Below are positions 63,444 through 64,000 of a DNA stretch of 64,000 nucleotides, in pieces. This stretch comes from Microvirga alba (GTDB lineage Bacteria > Pseudomonadota > Alphaproteobacteria > Rhizobiales > Beijerinckiaceae): NCBI RefSeq assembly GCF_015694465.1, contig NZ_JADQDO010000006.1, forward strand, positions 1 through 64,000, written 5' to 3'. Numbering within the stretch: the stretch's first letter is position 1; each line of letters opens with the position of its first letter. Made by a program: the position numbers and the translations under genes. Under the pieces are notes generated by a model. It did not search any database. It was not told the origin of the DNA and worked only from the letters and a program-made list of their open reading frames with translations.

Positions 63444-64000
63444 TCAGCGTGCTTTGAGCCGCTCAAGAACGGGCGCGCCGCCCGCGATTTGCGGGTGGGA
63501 AGGGTCGAATCCCTCCCGTTCTTCCCGCTTTGTCACCAGATCGTGCGCCTTCTTGAAGGCCACGTCGAGCTGCCTTTCGTTCCGCAGCGCCTTGTTGAAG
63601 AACGCATCTCCGAAATAGGTCCAGGTCGCGCCGTCGCGGCAGCCGAAGGATGGCTTGTCCTCGGCGGCGGCGGTGATGACGAGAGTGCGCTCGTCGGCCA
63701 GGGCATTCGCAAAAATGCCGGAATAGCACGCGGAGACGATGACCACGCGATGGCGCGCTTTTGTCTCACCAAGAAGATACCGGACGTCATCTGGCGTCAC
63801 GATATGCGCCTCGCGCCGAGATACCAGGCCGAGCCCCTGGGGCGCTCCGTGAGACGTGAGGACGAGCATGATGACATCCTCATCAGGGTCAAGGGCTCGC
63901 CCGACCGCCTGCGATGCCGCAAGCAAGGAAGCGGGCGTCGCCTCCGAACGGGCCTTCGTGTTGACGCGGACGATGGTGCGACCTTTCGAGCCAAACTGCC
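63444..64000 (-). CDS. Caspase/legumain-like (C13) cysteine protease, C-terminal part
   Basis: 185 codons are visible, with the 5' end beyond the window. The catalytic histidine lies in MLVLTSHGAPQGLGL and the cysteine in VVIVSACYSGIFANALADE, in the order and spacing of caspase-like and C13 peptidases. GCRDGATWTYFGDAFFNKAL and the helical tail are family-like. In bacteria such proteins often have an N-terminal membrane or export segment, which cannot be checked here. Target unknown. Confidence 0.8.
   Translation of the reverse strand, partial: QFGSKGRTIVRVNTKARSEATPASLLAASQAVGRALDPDEDVIMLVLTSHGAPQGLGLVSRREAHIVTPDDVRYLLGETKARHRVVIVSACYSGIFANALADERTLVITAAAEDKPSFGCRDGATWTYFGDAFFNKALRNERQLDVAFKKAHDLVTKREEREGFDPSHPQIAGGAPVLERLKAR

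Overview
The window is a GC-rich (about 60-65% by eye) alphaproteobacterial chromosome segment. A Tad/Flp pilus locus with Caulobacter-type Cpa proteins, DnaG and primary sigma factor RpoD side by side, separated carA and carB, an ELM1-family protein beside thioredoxin reductase, a DUF992 protein and an alphaproteobacterial-type LexA box all fit Hyphomicrobiales (Rhizobiales). The DnaG and repeat sequences lean towards the Methylobacteriaceae/Bradyrhizobium side, for example a Microvirga-like organism, but I cannot name a species.

Layout. 1-10,900: tad pilus locus. A truncated CpaC secretin points left; flp, cpaA, cpaB, cpaE, cpaF, tadB and tadC point right; two TadE-like pseudopilins, a TadG-like protein and a NarL/LuxR response regulator point left. 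11,000-16,900: small secreted or membrane proteins of unknown function, a CAT-anticodon tRNA (probably tRNA-Ile2) and a class III nucleotidyl cyclase. 17,000-20,700: two Fe/2-oxoglutarate oxygenases and an unknown helical exported protein coupled to a di-haem cytochrome c peroxidase fused to a cupredoxin. 20,660-25,780: a fosmidomycin-resistance-type MFS pump, an AaeB/AaeX/AaeA-like efflux operon and a YkgJ cysteine-cluster protein. 25,990-30,910: a complete ABC importer operon ending in an endonuclease/exonuclease/phosphatase-family hydrolase.

31,000-40,450: MgtC/DUF4010 membrane protein, rpoD, dnaG, then about 2.5 kb of accessory DNA separating dnaG from yqeY. This insert holds an AT-richer unknown gene pair, an IS630 remnant, a HIRAN fragment, a promoter carrying a LexA (SOS) box with no protein gene behind it, a hairpin-rich stretch and a palindromic repeat cluster. 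40,450-48,640: carA, small genes including an internally deleted AraC/GyrI pseudogene, carB, greA and a Tat-exported protein. 48,700-57,900: Lrp regulator, ELM1-like protein, trxB, LysR regulator, a possible small RNA with a strong terminator, long-chain acyl-CoA ligase, an EF-G-like GTPase, DUF992 protein and a small coupled protein. 57,880-64,000: aspartate aminotransferase, a TctC-type binding protein, a PQQ sugar dehydrogenase-like protein, an MFS transporter, a DUF486 membrane protein and the C-terminal part of a caspase/C13-like protease.

Most of the window is ordinary chromosomal content. The part most worth a second look is 37,400-39,850, especially the SOS-type promoter at 39,179-39,222 followed by about 320 bases of nested inverted repeats. 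All calls come from reading the sequence and recalling families; no database search was run.
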